Assembly (NCBI RefSeq): GCF_028640845.1
Contig: NC_080546.1
Coordinates: forward strand, 20,677,020-20,741,019
Reading direction: 5' to 3'
DNA: 64,000 nt
DNA from: Ahaetulla prasina
Lineage: Eukaryota > Chordata > Lepidosauria > Squamata > Colubridae
This document shows, piece after piece, positions 53,781 to 64,000 of this stretch (position 1 is the stretch's first letter; every line of letters begins with the position of its first letter). Below the pieces are notes generated by a model. That model had not been told where the DNA came from. It was given only the letters and a program-made list of their open reading frames with translations, and made no database searches. Made by a program: the position numbers and the translations under genes.

Positions 53781-54395
53781 CTAGTAGTCTTCAACTTAGT
53801 TCATTTAGTGACCCTTTGAAGTTACAACAGCACTGTATAAAAATGACTTATGTCTATTTTTCACCCTTAGGACCATTGTAGCATCTCCATGGTCACATGA
53901 TAGCAATTCAGACACTTGGCAGCCGACTCATATTTATAACGGTTCAAGTGTCCCAGTGAAGTGTGATTCTCTTTTGTGACTTTCTGACAAGCAAAGTCAA
54001 TGGGGAAGCCAGATTCACTTAACAACCGTATTATGAACTTAAGAACTGCATTGGCTATAGAGATTCTCAGTCATCAAGGTCATGGTTGTCCCAAAGGTGC
54101 TTTTTCAGGAGGCAACTGGACTTTCTTGTATTTTTCCTTGAAGGCATTTCACTTCTCATCCCTATCCTCAGGTCAAGCCAGCAGAAAGTTTCTTGGATGA
54201 GTGAAATGTCTTTGAAGAAAAAACAAGAAATTCCAGTTGCCTCCTGAAAAAGCACCTTTGGGATAAGAACTACATTATTTGATTACCAACAGTAGCAAGA
54301 AAGGTCATAAAATGGGGCAAAATTCACTTAAGATGTATCTCACTTAGCAACAGAGATATTGTGCTCAGTTGTGGTCGTAAGTCAAGGGCTACCTG
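53781..54395 (+). mobile_element. Tigger-type MITE split by a Penelope-like fold-back
   Basis: CTAGTAGTCTTCAACTTAG and GTAAGTCAAGGGCTACCTG ends with TA on both sides (53779-53780 and 54396-54397). The interior is broken at 54053-54263. Confidence 0.85.
54053..54263. mobile_element. Penelope-like fold-back unit, inverted pair
   Basis: Two inverted copies of the second LTR-like unit. GAGATTCTCAGTCATCAAGG and AGGAGGCAACTGGACTTTCT in the left arm face AATTCCAGTTGCCTCCTG in the right. A 13-bp target duplication matches at 12 of 13 (54040-54052 and 54264-54276). Hammerhead motifs are decayed here. Confidence 0.7.
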
Positions 54396-54423
54396 TATTT
54401 ATGCAGCGTCGCTCCTGTATTTA

Positions 54424-54739
54424 CCGTTTTTTTCGGAGTATAAGATGCACCTTTTCCCCCAAAAAAGAGGGAGAAAATCTGGGTCAATCTTATAGTCCGA
54501 ATGTAGCCCTGCCCAGTTTCTCAAACGGAGGTTTCAGAGGTTGAAAAAAGCATCAGAAACAAAGCTTCAGAAAAAAAGCCCCCAAACAGAGCTTCACAAC
54601 CAAGGAACCTGTTGCTAAAATTCACCTCTGGGAACAGCTGATTGGGGGTATTCCAGGAGGCTGATCCACCTGCCAATCAGCTTTTCTCTTATTTTCTTCC
54701 CAAAAAACTAAGGTGTGTCTTATACTCCGAAAAATACAG
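54424..54739. mobile_element. TA-flanked MITE, 316 bp
   Basis: CCGTTTTTTTCGGAGTATAA and TCTTATACTCCGAAAAATAC ends with TA on both sides. Tc1/mariner-type by target; non-coding. Confidence 0.8.
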
Positions 54740-54747
54740 TAAATATA

Positions 54748-54853
54748 CAGTTTCCCCGAAAATAAGACCCAACCAGAAAATAAGCCCTAATGAATCTTTT
54801 GTAGCAAAAATAAATAGGCAGTAAGGCCCGGTCGTATTTTCGGGGAAACACGT
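54748..54853. mobile_element. TA-flanked MITE, 106 bp
   Basis: CAGTTTCCCCGAAAATAAGA and TATTTTCGGGGAAACACG ends with TA flanks. Same family as 27847-27981. Confidence 0.8.
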
Positions 54854-54855
54854 TA

Positions 54856-55736
54856 TATATATCCAAAGCTAGTTGCTGGCACTAACTTCTTTGCTTTGGA
54901 TAATTTGGAATCAAAGAGAAGCCCTACAGATAGATGTTTAGTTCCCTCAAAGCAATATCTCATGTGGAACGTTGTTATATGTAGAACAGAAATGAGGTAG
55001 TGAAGCTGAACTTGGCATAAAGTCTTATTTAGGGTGCCAAATTGTATTTCACAGTTACTGATAGCATGAAGGAGGAGGAGAAGGGAAAAAAGGAAGATGA
55101 TAAGAATTTTTTTATGAAAAAACACAGAAAGTAAATGATATCTTCCTGGTGAAGAAAGAGCATGTTTATCTACTTTTGTATAAGTACATCTTTTTTTCTT
55201 AAAGAAATAAAGGAAACATCAAAGTTGGGAAATGATACTGCTTATTTTTGCAGCACACAGGAAAATCTATAGATTTTTTTTTCCAGAGAAGAGAAAATAA
55301 ATAGATTTTTCTCACCAACTCAAATGAATTGTGACATTGCAATATAGAGAAATAAAGTGTTGGTCTAAAACACTAAATTATAGGAGTCTGCCTTGGCTGA
55401 GATTTTTATGAGAATCATTATGTTGTCCACAATTCAAGCAAGAGATAAGCATTCTTAAGGTCACTAAACCCTGCATCTCATTGTAACTATTGGCTGCATC
55501 TTGTCTGTTAGGGAACTGAGATGTTGAAACATCTCCCAAATATCTTTGTGTTATGGTAAAGGGAGGAAGTAAAATGGTGTGCCAGCACCTGTAATGATTT
55601 CTGAGAGCCAGGTAGATAAATCTGAATAGGTGCTGGAAAATATTCTATAATCTGTATAACTGTTACTTTTTGAACGTAATAAGATAGTATCAACACACCC
55701 ACATCCATTCCACTTAATGGAAGGCTAAAATCAATT
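54856..55736. other. No recognised feature
   Basis: Nothing assignable seen. Confidence 0.4.
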
Positions 55737-55845
55737 TCTTTCCTTCCTTCCTTCCTTCCTTCCTTCCTTCCTTCCTTCCTTCCTTCCTTCCTTCCTTCTT
55801 TCCTTCCCTCCCTCCCTCCCGGCCTCTTTCTTTCTTTCTTTCTTC

Positions 55846-55876
<31 letters not shown>

Positions 55877-55877
55877 T
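55737..55877. repeat. Compound (TTCC)n(TCCC)n(TTTC)n microsatellite
   Basis: About 15 TTCC units, a short CCTC run, then TTTC units. Polypyrimidine on the plus strand. The two minus-strand lysine/glutamate-rich frames are artefacts. Confidence 0.97.
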
Positions 55878-56299
55878 TTGTATCCCACCTTATCATTTTC
55901 TACACAAATTTCTGCACTTATTTCAGTGTTATTTATTTGTTTCTTTTAGTTGATTTATATAGCTGCTCACTCATACAAGTCAGGTCAAGCTACAATTAAA
56001 CGAAAAATAAACTATTATAAAATATAAATATAAACCATGATCATGAAAATTCTGCCAACGTGGTTTTTTTTAAAAGATTTTAGGAAAACCAGGTAGAGCT
56101 GGGAACATCCAGATTTCAAGATAATGTATTTCATAAGGTAGGCACACTGACAGGGAAATCATGTTTTCCATAAGGCAGCAGGACCTATGAAGGATTTAAA
56201 GGAGACAGCCTGCACCTTGAATTGCCCCCAGAAGCCCACTGACAGTTTTTGTGGCTTGAAAGGTGGAAATGGTACATGCATACTAAGATGAGCCTATGC
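55878..56299. other. No recognised feature
   Basis: Nothing assignable seen. Confidence 0.4.
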
Positions 56300-56640
56300 T
56301 AGGTGTCTGCAACCTTAAACACTCAAAGAGTCATTTGGACCCGTTTCCCACAGAAAAGAAAACACCGGGAGCCACAAAACCCTTCCCGTGCCTGACTATT
56401 TCTTGAGCATCCACAAAACTAGCATATGTAGTTGAATTAAATGTTCTGTTTTCTTCTGAAACTTTTCTTTTCTTGGATTTATCCATGGTTGGCCTACTGG
56501 GGGTTGAAAAGCTCAATAAATCACGTGCTGGTGGTTGTCGCATATTGGCAGTTGTGACACATATTTTGAGTGACAGGGAGCCACAGCAGAGAGGTGAAAG
56601 AGCCACATGTGGCTCCAGAGCCGCAGGTTGCTGACCCCTG
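56300..56640 (-). pseudogene. hAT (Charlie-like) deletion derivative with transposase N-terminus
   Basis: The minus-strand start (plus 56640) is CAGGGGTCAGCAACCTGCGG and the far end is the imperfect inverse (AGGTGTCTGCAACCTT). Inside, a minus-strand frame begins MDKSKKRKVSEENRTFN, the N-terminal KRKV-EENR-F motif of Charlie-type hAT transposases. It continues only about 40 codons before leaving the family, so the BED finger, catalytic domain and dimerisation region are deleted. CTATGC flanks both sides as a partial duplication. Confidence 0.65.
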
Positions 56641-56754
56641 CTATGCCATTGCCATTGCATTTTAGACCAGCTGCAGTTCCAGAGTGGTCTTGAAAGGTTG
56701 CCTTATGTAGAGTGTAGACAAGAGGGGACCCAAGCAAGAGAGAATGGTGTAGGA

Positions 56755-57115
56755 CAGGGGTGTAAAACTGATTTCATTGAGGAACGCATCAGGGTTGTGT
56801 TTGACCTTGGTGGGGGGGGCAGGGGTGTGCGGCCAGGGTTGGTGTGGCCAGCTCAATGTCACTCATGTCAGGGGCACCTGTGGCAGCCCGAGTGCTCTGC
56901 CAGCGAAAACGGGCTTGCAAGCTCCAGTTTTGGCTGTGACAGCCAACTGCAACTCTCTGCCAGTGAAAACGGAGCTCAGGAGGGCTGCCTGCAACCTTCC
57001 CAGGTTCTGTTTTCACTGGCAGAGGCAGTGGGCCAGTCCTTCACTGTTTCCAGGGCCAGATCTAAGCACCCCATGGGACGGGGATGGCCCCCGGGCCTTA
57101 AGTTTGATACACCTG
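56755..57115. mobile_element. hAT MITE, 361 bp
   Basis: CAGGGGTGTAAAACTGAT and TTAAGTTTGATACACCTG ends; 8-bp duplication 6 of 8 (56747-56754 and 57116-57123). GC-rich interior; frames inside are chance. Confidence 0.85.
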
Positions 57116-57123
57116 GTATAGGG

Positions 57124-58085
57124 ACTCCTAATTCTGGAAAGAGAACAAGTGGCACACAAAATGGATTTGTTCAAAGGATCTCTGAGCTGTAGCTGCCTCT
57201 ATTCTGTGAGCAGGATTTGTGAGACTAGGAGGACCTCTAGATTGTGCATCAAGTCTGTCTATGGAAGTAAACCCCTATTTGGAACTACAGATGGGAACTC
57301 TATTATTCAAGAGATCTCAACAATCATAGCCATTTTTTCTGTTACTGGGGCTGAAGCCAAGTCCTCCCCCATTCATAGTCAACCAAATGCAAGATAATTG
57401 TATTCAAAGAATAACATATGTTTGTTTCTTGCATTTAAACATTATTTCCATTGCTAAGGCAATTCGTTAGGATGAATTATTTAAAAATATATATTTTATA
57501 ATGATTTGTTGATAGCTAGACCAGGGATATAACATGCAAAGTTATATCATAGTCCTTCACAAGGGGACATTTTGGAGTCTTAAAAAGTTAGAACTATCCA
57601 TAAATTTTTTAAAAAATGTTCCTTCTTTCTCCTAATTACATGTAGGACATTTTAGTATCAAGGACAGCTTTCCCTAAGCTCGTATCCCCCCAGATGTACA
57701 GAAATTACAATTCTTGGAATTTCTATCTAGCATGACCAACAGCTGATAACTTTAGCCCCAATGTATTCCAAGTGCCCCAAGGTGAAGAAGGATGAACAAG
57801 GGCAACTATAAAAGATTTAAAGCACCATTAGAAATGCGAAACAACAGAGTGACATTTGGGTAGGCTCGCCCCGTTCACTGCTTAATGTACTTTGAAGTGT
57901 GTTTTCATTTAACTGAGCAGATAATTTTCCCAAAGTACTGTATCTTATTCAACAAAGTATCATTTAAAAATCATGGCTTGGTGCAAAACAATGTACTGAG
58001 GTGTCTTATTATACCTTCCGTGCTTATCAACAACACAACCATTGCTCTAATAAATGAAAATTTTTATTTCCTTGATCTCTTTATC
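57124..58085. other. No recognised feature
   Basis: Nothing assignable seen. Confidence 0.4.
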
Positions 58086-58094
58086 AAACATATC

Positions 58095-59435
58095 AGGGTG
58101 CTATTCAACAGGTTCTGACAGGTTCTGGAGAACCTGTAGCGGAAATTTTGAGCAGTTCGGAGAACTGGCAAATACCGCCTCTGGTTGGCCCAGAGTGGGG
58201 TGGGAATGGAGATTTTGGAATATCCTTCCCCCAGGAGTGGGGAGAGAATGGAGATTTTGCAGTATCCTTCCCCTGGAGTGAGGTGGGAATGGAGTTTTTG
58301 CAGTATCCTTCCCACAGGAGTGGGGAGGGAATGGAGATTTCGAAATATCCTCCCCCTGGAATGGGGTGGGAATGGAGATTTTGCAGTATCCTCCCCCTGG
58401 AGTGGAGTGGGAATGGAGATTTTGAAGCATCCTCCCCCTGGAGTGGGGTGGGAATAGAGATTTTGAAGTATCCTTCCCCTGGAGTGGGGTGGGAATGGAC
58501 ATTTTGAAGTATCCTCCCCCTGGAATGGGGTGGGAATGGAGATTTTGCAGTATCCTCCCCCTGGAGTGGAGTGGGAATGGAGATTTTGAAGCATCCTTCC
58601 CCTGGAGTGGGGTGGGAATGGAGATTTTGCAGTATACTTCCTCAGGAGTGGGGTGGGAATAGAGATTTTGCAGTATCCTCCCCCTGGAGTGGGATGGGAA
58701 TTGAAATTTTACAGTATCCTCCCCCTGGAGTGGGGTGAGAATGGAGATTTTGCATTATTCTCCCCCTGGAGTGGAGTGGGAATGGAGATTTTGAAGCATC
58801 CTTCCCCTGGAGTGGGATGGGAATGGAGATTTTGCAGTATCCTCCCCCTGGAGTGGGGTGGGAATGGAGATTTTGCAGTATCCTTCCCCTGGAGTGGGGT
58901 GGGAATGGAGATTTTGAAGTATCCTTCCCCTGGAGTGGGGTGGGAATGGAGATTTTGAAGTATCCTTCCCTTGGAGTGGGGTGGGAATTGAAATTTTACA
59001 GTATCCTCCCCCTGGAGTGGGGTGGGAATGGAGATTTTGAAGTATCCTTCCCCTGGAGTGGGGTGGGAATGGAGATTTTGAAGTATCCTTCCCTTGGAGT
59101 GGGGTGGGAATTGAAATTTTACAGTATCCTCCCCCTGGAGTGGGGTGGGAATGGAGATTTTGCATTATCCTCCCCCTGGAGTGGAGTGGGAATGGAGATT
59201 TTGAAGTATCCTTCCCCTGGAGTGGAGTGGGAATGGAGATTTTGCAGTATCCTCTCCCAGGAGTGGGGTGGTAATGGAAATTTTGCAGTATCCTTCCCAG
59301 GAGTGGGGTGGTAATGGAGATTTTGCAGTATCCTTCCCTGCCATGCCCATCAAGCCACGTCCACCACACCACACCACGCCCCCTACGCCACGCTCACAGG
59401 AACCGGTAGTAAAAAAAATGTGAATTCCACCACTG
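58095..59435. mobile_element. hAT MITE enlarged by an internal minisatellite
   Basis: Left end CAGGGTGCTATTCAACAGG, right end GTGAATTCCACCACTG. The outer parts (GGTTCTGGAGAACC, and CCACGCTCACAGGAACCGGT at the right) match MITEs at 33573 and 49154, which have only two internal units. Flanking 8-mers AAACATAT and AAGTGCAT agree at 4 of 8, all differences being transitions. Confidence 0.75.
58192..59340. repeat. 41-bp minisatellite, about 28 units
   Basis: Unit core: GTGGGAATGGAGATTTTG, then (A/C)AGTATCCT(T/C)CCCCTGGA. Variant units such as GGGAATTGAAATTTTACAG recur at 58690, 58983 and 59107, the last two 124 bp apart, which shows a three-unit higher-order repeat. Stop-poor in all frames, which yields long spurious reading frames on both strands. 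Confidence 0.97.
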
Positions 59436-60284
59436 AAGTGCATGTAGTATCTTTACTGAACTAAAATTAGTTTGTGAGCTAACATTGTATAGGTAACTAC
59501 GGTCAACTCTAGATTTTGCAGAACTTGTTTTAGTATACTTTGCTTTTAATTACATAATATTACATAATATGTATTCAGGCTTCAATCCAAATGGAGTTTT
59601 GTCGGTACAAGCAAAGTGCATTTTATATACATTATTCTATTGTCATGACTCCTAGTACACTACATGCTTATGTAAAATACATTAATGATTTAATGGACGT
59701 TTAGCTCTGATCGACATCTACTAGTCCATTCAGTCAAGGATTTAGCATATTTAATAGCATAGGTATGACAGTATCTGAAAAGCAGTTAAAGATTTATCTC
59801 CATCATGTTTGTAGTATCAGCTTCTTAATATAGTACAAATGAAATTAAATGCACAGTTCTCATTTATAAGAGCGAACACTGAAATTCAAGTTCTCTGTGT
59901 ACAAGCTATTGGGAAAAATCTGTTCTTATATTAACTCCACAAGTCAATTAACAACCACCGTTAATAGGAGTCCATCTGCCCTGTCTACCAATTTTGTGTA
60001 TTTTTCCATATAATTATCCAACTGTCTTTCTTTATATTTTGAAAAAGAAAGAACAAATGCAAATGTTCAATTAATTCTTCTCAGCGGAAAATGGAAGCAT
60101 AAAATCCTCAGCAAATGCAAGCATTAAGTGTTTCTTGCCTCCACAGCTGTAGTTATCACAACAGCTTGGAATACCCAACCTCCTCATGAAAATGTTTGTA
60201 TCTGGAAACAGGATTGCTGCTATAATCCTGTAGGAGTGATTTCCTAAATTATAGCTCCAGTGGACAAAGTTTAACTTCAAAGAT
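59436..60284. other. Unassigned; carries one copy of a 23-bp direct repeat
   Basis: 59635-59657 is identical to 60798-60820. No other structure recognised. Confidence 0.5.
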
Positions 60285-60480
60285 ATTATCCTTCTGGCGG
60301 CACAGAATATAAGAGCCAGTTTGGTCTAGTGCTTAAGTCACCAGGCTAGAAATCAGGAGTCTGTGAGTTCTAGCCCTGCCTTAGGCATGAAAGCCAGGTG
60401 ACCTTGGCCCACTAATTCTTTCTCAGCCCAATCTACCTTACCGATGTCATAGGAAAAGGAAGGAGTATTATTGAGGCATT
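60285..60480 (+). mobile_element. Sauria-type SINE
   Basis: GAGCCAGTTTGGTCTAGTGC head, GTGAGTTCTAGCCC B-box region, CCTTAGGCATGAAAGCCAGG, then TGACCTTGGCCCAC. Shares a 5' extension with 14597. Confidence 0.8.
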
Positions 60481-60489
60481 TATAAAAAT

Positions 60490-60969
60490 AATGACAGGAT
60501 TTAAAAAAAAATCTTTAAAAATTAAGGGCTACAGATGCAGAAAAGAGATAAATAATCCAGTTTTTAATGTCATAAATTATCTGCCCAAGCCTAATATGAA
60601 TATTAGCTCTTGTTATAAACTTGTTGCAAATTTCTAAGAGGCCATAAAACGCCAAACATTTTTGTAGAAAGAATCATTTCACAATTTACTTAAGCTCTTG
60701 CTACTTGTACCTGATTTCCATGGAAATTTCTGGAAAGAGTTTGGCTCATCCCTCAGAGAATAAGCAATGAAAAAAGGAGGGTAATTTATCAACACAGTTC
60801 TATTGTCATGACTCCTAGTAAATCGGATATTTCAAGAGTCTAAAGGAACTAAAAGTTCTTTCCTGTCACTTAGTTATTAGTATGTGGCTTTCAACTGCTT
60901 CTCTTTTAAAAAATAAAATGTTTTCCTGGATAGATTAAAAAAAAAATATGGTGCAAACATAAAGCTAAA
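60490..60969. other. No recognised feature
   Basis: Nothing beyond the direct-repeat copy at 60798-60820. Confidence 0.4.
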
Positions 60970-61975
60970 TTTTGGAAGCTGTCAGTTGAACCATAGCCAT
61001 ATTATAAGTAACTGTGTTCTCTTCGCTGATGATGTTAAACTATTTAACACTACCAACAATGCTGCTACCCTTCAAAAAGACCATGACTTTGTGTCGGAAT
61101 GGTCAAAAATTTGGCAATCCAAATCTCAACCAACAAATACATTGGCAAAAAAAAAAAAATCAGAACATAAAATACGAACTGGATGGATACGACCTCATAG
61201 ATGACCCTCATTCTGCCAAGGACTTTGGGGTACTCATATCTAATGATCTAAGTGCCACAGCCCACTGTAACAACATCGCCAAAAAGGCATTAAGAGTTGT
61301 AAACCTAATCTTGCATAGCTTCTTCTTCGGAAAGATTACACTACTAACCAGAGCATACAAAACATTTGCTAGATCAATTCTTGATTACAGCTCATCTGTC
61401 TGGAACCCACACTGCATTTTGGACATTAATACAATTGAGCGTGTCCAGAAATAATTTACAAGAAGAGTCCTCCACTCCTCTGATCGCAACAAAATACCTT
61501 ATGCCACCAGACTTGAAATTCTGGATTTAGAAAATTTAGAAGTACGCCGGCTTCGGCATGACCTGAGCATAACTCATAAAATCATCTATTACAATGTCCT
61601 TCCTGTCAAAGACTACTTCAGCTTCAACCACAATACACAAGCACACAATAGATTCAAACTTAAAGTGAACCGCTCCAATCTTGATTGTAGAAAATATGAC
61701 TTCAGTAACAGAATTGTTAATGCCTGGAATGCACTACCTGACTCGGAGGTCTCATCTAAAAATCACCAAAACTTTAACTTAAGACTGTCTACTGTTGACC
61801 TCACCCCATTCCTAAGATGTCTGTAAGGGGCGTGCATAAGAGCACCAGTATGCCTACCGTTCCTGTCCTAATGTTCCCTTTGGTTGTATTCAGTTTGTGT
61901 GGTTATTTCATGCTTATACTTATATATATTGTTGTGTTTGACAAAATAAATAAATAAATAAATAAATAAATAAAA
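60970..61975 (+). pseudogene. CR1-group LINE (family B), longest copy
   Basis: It begins inside the RT palm: CVLFADDVKLFNTTNN with the catalytic FADD at about 61018-61030. A frame change follows at the poly-A run near 61147-61160, then ELDGYDLIDDPHSAKDFGVL, KKALRVVNLILHSFF, LTRAYKTFARSILDYSSSVW and RVQK. A stop at 61452 separates this from the C-terminus (FTRRVLHSS, LEILDLENLEVRRL, SNRIVNAWNALPDS, LTPFLRCL). The 3' UTR ends in TTGTGTTTGACAAAATAAAT and (AAAT)n. Two breaks and 5' truncation make it inactive. Confidence 0.85.
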
Positions 61976-62758
61976 TAAATAGCTTATATAAGTTACAAGA
62001 GTTCATAAAAAGAACAAGAATCATTTCCATTTTCTCAAGAGAATTGGCACAGAAAACCATTTAAGAGTACATAGTATTATTGTTGTGGTTTTCTTTCAGC
62101 TTCCATATTATCCACACAGTTTGCTTGATGATAGCATGCAGAAAGTTACTAGCAGATGAGATTAGAAAGCAGTCATGGTCCTGGTAAAATCAGTGCATTC
62201 ATCTGAAAGTATTAACAATAAAGTCATTTCATTTTTTAATTGTAATCATTTAAAATGATAACTGTTTAGTTGTAATGGCTCATCCAGCGTGGCAGTGTTT
62301 ACTTGGGACATTGTGCATTCAAAGAATGACCCCCATCTAGAAAATGAAAGGCTGGGAAGGAGTTCTTTGAGTCCTCTAAACTATTTGCTGCCTTATGGAA
62401 TAAGACATTCTCTCCAAAGCACAGCTGGGGCCCATTAATTTCTAAGGAACATGTTCTGCTCTTGAGAAATTTTTTGACGCAAGTTAACCTATTAGCCTCA
62501 AAATCTTGAAGACTTGTACTTCTCCTCTGCCCTTACTTTGCTGAACTAATTTTGTTCTTGTGGGCTTGGCGGGCACCAAGGAATGTTCTCAAGATCAGGC
62601 AAACAAGGTTGTAGGCTCAAGAATTGGGAGAATTGCTGCCATTCCTCCCAGTTTGGAGATTTCAGACAGACTTCTACTGCCATCAATTCGTTTCTCATTC
62701 CCTTGATTGACACTAGTAGACCATGATATTTCTATTTTTTTTTATTCCACCTGTTGTG
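61976..62758. other. No recognised feature
   Basis: Nothing assignable seen. Confidence 0.4.
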
Positions 62759-62759
62759 T

Positions 62760-63290
62760 GTGTGCCTGTGTACAGTATATAACACTCAGCGTGGCAAACA
62801 AACCTAATATTCCCAGTGGTGGGATTCAACCAGTGTAACAAATGGTTCACAAACACGCTCTCCGCACGCTCGCAGTATGATTGAAAACAACTCTAAAACT
62901 TAACTACTACAGCAGCCTTGGTGAGTAAAACTGCTGAGGCATGGCAATCGGCTCTGCTGCGCCTATCAAACAAAGGAAATATAGGTTGGTATAGTGCAGG
63001 TGCGGGTGGGAGGGCCCGGCTGATCGTTGGAGTGAACCAGTTCGCTCTCAGCTGATCATTGGAGCTACCGGTATGCCTGAACCAGTCCAAACCGGCTGAA
63101 TCTCACCCCTGAATATTCCTGCCTCTTATTTTCCCTACAAGAAACATTCTGTGAGGTGGGTTGGGTTGAGAGGGAATGACTGTCCCACAGTCATCCAGCT
63201 GGTTTTCATGCCCTAGGCAGGACTAGAACTCACAATTTCCTTATTTCTAGTCCAATACCTTAACCGGTACACTAAACTGGCTCTCTACTT
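62760..63290 (-). mobile_element. Sauria-type SINE, minus strand, split by a hAT MITE
   Basis: 63120-63290 carries the minus-strand SINE: GCATGAAAACC-type body, ACTAGAACTCACAATTTCC (B-box region) and AACCGGTACACTAAACTGGC head. The left boundary beyond the MITE is unclear. Confidence 0.65.
62814..63111. mobile_element. hAT MITE, 298 bp
   Basis: CAGTGGTGGGATTCAACC and GGCTGAATCTCACCCCTG ends with a perfect 8-bp duplication AATATTCC (62806-62813 and 63112-63119). Confidence 0.93.
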
Positions 63291-63291
63291 T

Positions 63292-63673
63292 TCGTCCTCA
63301 GTATTGTTTCAGGAAGTGGTCAAATGACCACATAAACTATTGCTTGGCCACACAACATTATACAGACAACATCATTGCCATACTTCAGTGTGTATGGTCA
63401 GGTGATCACTTGGTCATTTCTCAAGAATAAAAGAGTGTAAAAAAAAATATTTCAAATGTACACAAAAGTTTTTTAAAGATAAGCAAGCATTGGATAATTA
63501 AGTTAAAATCTCATTGAAAGCTTTCTGTTTTAAATTTGGACTGCATGTCAATGAAAGTAGGTCTCCTTCAATTTTGATTTGATGAACAGGGTTACAATCC
63601 AACTGGAACTAACCTTTGGTATGTTATTAATTCTTGTCAGTGGAAAGAACTGAGCGTATATATGGGGTGAAAG
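63292..63673. other. No recognised feature
   Basis: Nothing assignable seen. Confidence 0.4.
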
Positions 63674-64000
63674 CAGGGGTTGGCTTCAAAAATTTTAGCA
63701 AGGGGTTCTCTGCCCTGTTGCTGGGTGGTCATGGTCATGGTGGGCCTGGCCCAGTCTGCCTCCTGCACCATGGCGAGGGGGCATTTTTGCCCTCCCCGAC
63801 CTTTGAAGGCTTTCCTCGAGCTTTCAGGAGGGCGAAAATGGCCTCCCAGGTTCTGGAGGCCCGAAACGGGCATTCCCAAATTTCTGGTAGGTCAGTTTTT
63901 TGCTCTCCTCAAACCTTCGGGTGTGCCCTGTACTTACCTGCATCCAAAATGGGCCATGTGGAGCAGGGGTGGGTTCTAATTTTTTTTGCTACCAGTTCTA
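63674..64000. mobile_element. hAT-like ends, one cut by the window edge
   Basis: CAGGGGTTGGCTTCAAAAAT at 63674 and CAGGGGTGGGTTCTAATTTT at 63964 both look like left ends of the same hAT family, in direct orientation. The second runs off the window. Whether these are two elements or a nested pair needs the next bases. Confidence 0.5.

Noticed and set aside
55508..55896. Lysine/glutamate-rich proteins on the minus strand
   Set aside because: Translation of the TTCC/TTTC microsatellite.
56698..57397. Frames of 82-164 codons around 56.7-57.4 kb
   Set aside because: Most lie in a GC-rich hAT MITE; none shows a recognisable domain or splice structure.
58192..59340. CRISPR-like regular repeat array
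   Set aside because: Units are contiguous with no unique spacers, and the array sits inside a vertebrate MITE.
58064..59372. Long reading frames on both strands encoding repeats such as HSRGRILQNLHSHPTPGGG
   Set aside because: They follow the 41-bp minisatellite (123 nt = 41 codons) and exist in several frames because the unit lacks stops.
1..64000. A bacterial-style defence, toxin or biosynthetic gene cluster
   Set aside because: No operon-like coding, no long host ORFs; content is vertebrate repeats throughout.

Overview
The window looks like intergenic or deep intronic DNA from a squamate reptile, most likely a snake. It is AT-leaning vertebrate DNA dominated by mobile elements. Several LINE clades occur together: L2, CR1, two other CR1-group families, L1, and LINEs with a REL-type endonuclease. 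There are tRNA-derived SINEs of Sauria type and others, many hAT and TA-flanked MITEs, solo LTRs, and Penelope-like fragments. LINE 3' ends run into (AATAG)n tracts, a pattern described for snake genomes. I found no convincing host exon, tRNA, rRNA or CRISPR. All family names come from reading the sequence and its translations; no database search was run.

Layout. 1-5300: Penelope-like fragment with a hammerhead-type core (556-688), hAT MITE, a SINE inside a Tigger-type MITE, and two pieces of a CR1-group LINE called family B here. 5316-7399: a Tigger-type MITE split by the largest LINE remnant, an L2 with an open RT frame. 7.5-14.5 kb: CR1 and family B, a 188-bp solo LTR, and an old CR1 split by an L2. 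13.6-17.7 kb: Penelope-like LTR copies with TATA-like boxes and hammerhead-type cores. 18-24 kb: hAT MITEs, REL-endonuclease LINE pieces, a 277-bp local duplication, and a CR1 split by about 1.8 kb of hAT-related DNA. 25-31.6 kb: REL-endonuclease LINE, SINEs, and a three-level nest (Tigger-type MITE, CR1, solo LTR). 32-41 kb: family B, L1 3' end, hAT MITEs, fold-back Penelope-like unit, and family D LINE. 41-54 kb: L1, SINEs, a nearly identical second family D copy, L2, and a CR1 ending in an expanded ATTCT tract. 54-64 kb: TA-flanked MITEs, a hAT remnant keeping a transposase N-terminus, a hAT MITE whose interior grew into a minisatellite of 41-bp units, family B, Sauria SINEs, and a hAT end cut by the window edge.

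The elements depend on one another. One SINE family carries an L2-like 3' tail and another short SINE carries a CR1 tail, so L2 and CR1 machinery probably moved them. hAT insertions twice chose the same point in the CR1 3' region. The most interesting signal is a set of short Penelope-like units with 12-15 bp target duplications, some of which keep hammerhead-ribozyme-type cores.
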